From contig JAEZBT010000486.1 in the NCBI GenBank assembly GCA_023426865.1, forward strand, positions 1 through 5,626: a stretch of DNA of 5,626 nucleotides, in the 5' to 3' direction. Of this stretch, positions 5,469-5,626 are shown piece after piece (positions within the stretch are counted from its first letter, which is position 1; every line of letters begins with the position of its first letter). Below the pieces are notes generated by a model that saw only the letters and a list, made by a program, of their open reading frames with translations, was not told the DNA's origin and made no database searches. The translations under genes and the position numbers were made by a program. This DNA is from Actinomycetes bacterium (GTDB lineage: Bacteria; Actinomycetota; Actinomycetes; Actinomycetales; Cellulomonadaceae).

Positions 5469-5626
5469 ACTTCGCGGTCTTGATGCAGCCGAAGACGATC
5501 TCGACCTTGGCGTCGAGCGTCGCGCCACGCACGTCGGTGCACGACGCCGGGCAGAGCACGACCTTCGAGGGGTTCTTCGGATCGTCGTAGTAGTAGCCGC
5601 CGGTCGTCGCGCCGCAGGTCTCGGCG
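5467..5626 (-). CDS. C-terminal end of a probable vWA-domain secreted protein (5' end outside window)
   Basis: Only the last 52 residues and the TGA stop (5469-5467) are present; the frame is open to the window edge. The visible part contains four cysteines and the segment GGYYYDDPKNPSKVVLCP, then a Cys at CPASC, and ends VEIVFGCIKTAK. From memory, this tail (GW/GYYYDxPxNPxKxxLCPxxC...GKIxxLFGC) is the usual C-terminus of von Willebrand factor A domain proteins in Polyangiales, where it follows the vWA fold. The vWA core and MIDAS motif are not visible here, so the assignment rests on tail similarity. The stop codon overlaps the Shine-Dalgarno sequence of the next ORF, which suggests cotranscription with the downstream lipoproteins. 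Confidence 0.7.
   Translation of the reverse strand, partial: AETCGATTGGYYYDDPKNPSKVVLCPASCTDVRGATLDAKVEIVFGCIKTAK

Noticed and set aside
5457..5528. Upstream ATG at 5528 extending the small ORF to 87 residues
   Set aside because: The extension (rich in Arg and Ser) lies almost wholly over the vWA-type tail in another frame, while a good Shine-Dalgarno sequence precedes the ATG at 5456.

Overview
The window is strongly GC-rich (about two thirds G+C by eye). Its genes use mostly G or C at the third codon position and are all read from the minus strand. The two large genes encode secreted proteins built from repeated C-x10-C-x10-C-x3-C units with a CDDGN...DGC core. This is the DUF4215 / Myxococcus cysteine-rich repeat, typical of delta-proteobacterial myxobacteria. 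With the GC content and the kind of upstream gene, it points to a myxobacterium, perhaps of the Polyangiales (Labilithrix, Sorangium and relatives). The order-level placement is inference.

Layout in the direction of transcription, from high to low coordinates: (1) 5626-5467, the C-terminal end of a gene entering from outside the window, whose Cys-rich tail resembles that of myxobacterial von Willebrand factor A (vWA) domain proteins; (2) 5456-5265, a small 63-residue ORF with a good Shine-Dalgarno sequence and no recognisable family; (3) 5268-2485, a complete 927-residue secreted, probable lipoprotein (here called A) with five DUF4215 repeats alternating with five beta-rich modules that resemble the PPC domain; (4) 2488 to the window edge, at least 829 residues of a second lipoprotein (here called B) with the same architecture, cut by the window before its stop codon.

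The genes are packed as one transcription unit. The first junction is a 10-base gap carrying the Shine-Dalgarno sequence. The next two are 4-base ATGA stop/start overlaps. No gene-free stretch exceeds a few bases, and I see no promoter, terminator, RNA gene, mobile element or CRISPR array. The unit probably begins upstream of 5626 and ends beyond position 1.

The main result is that A and B are collinear paralogues. Each module of A resembles the module at the same position in B more than its neighbours in A. Positional oddities are also shared: EEC and ETC alternate in repeats 1-4, Asn is missing after CDDG in repeat 4, and repeat 5 begins CGD instead of CGN. This fits tandem duplication of a whole five-module gene. 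The likely role is at the cell envelope or surface: lipid-anchored, disulfide-rich, multidomain proteins that may bind metal, other proteins or glycans alongside a vWA protein. The molecular function is unknown.
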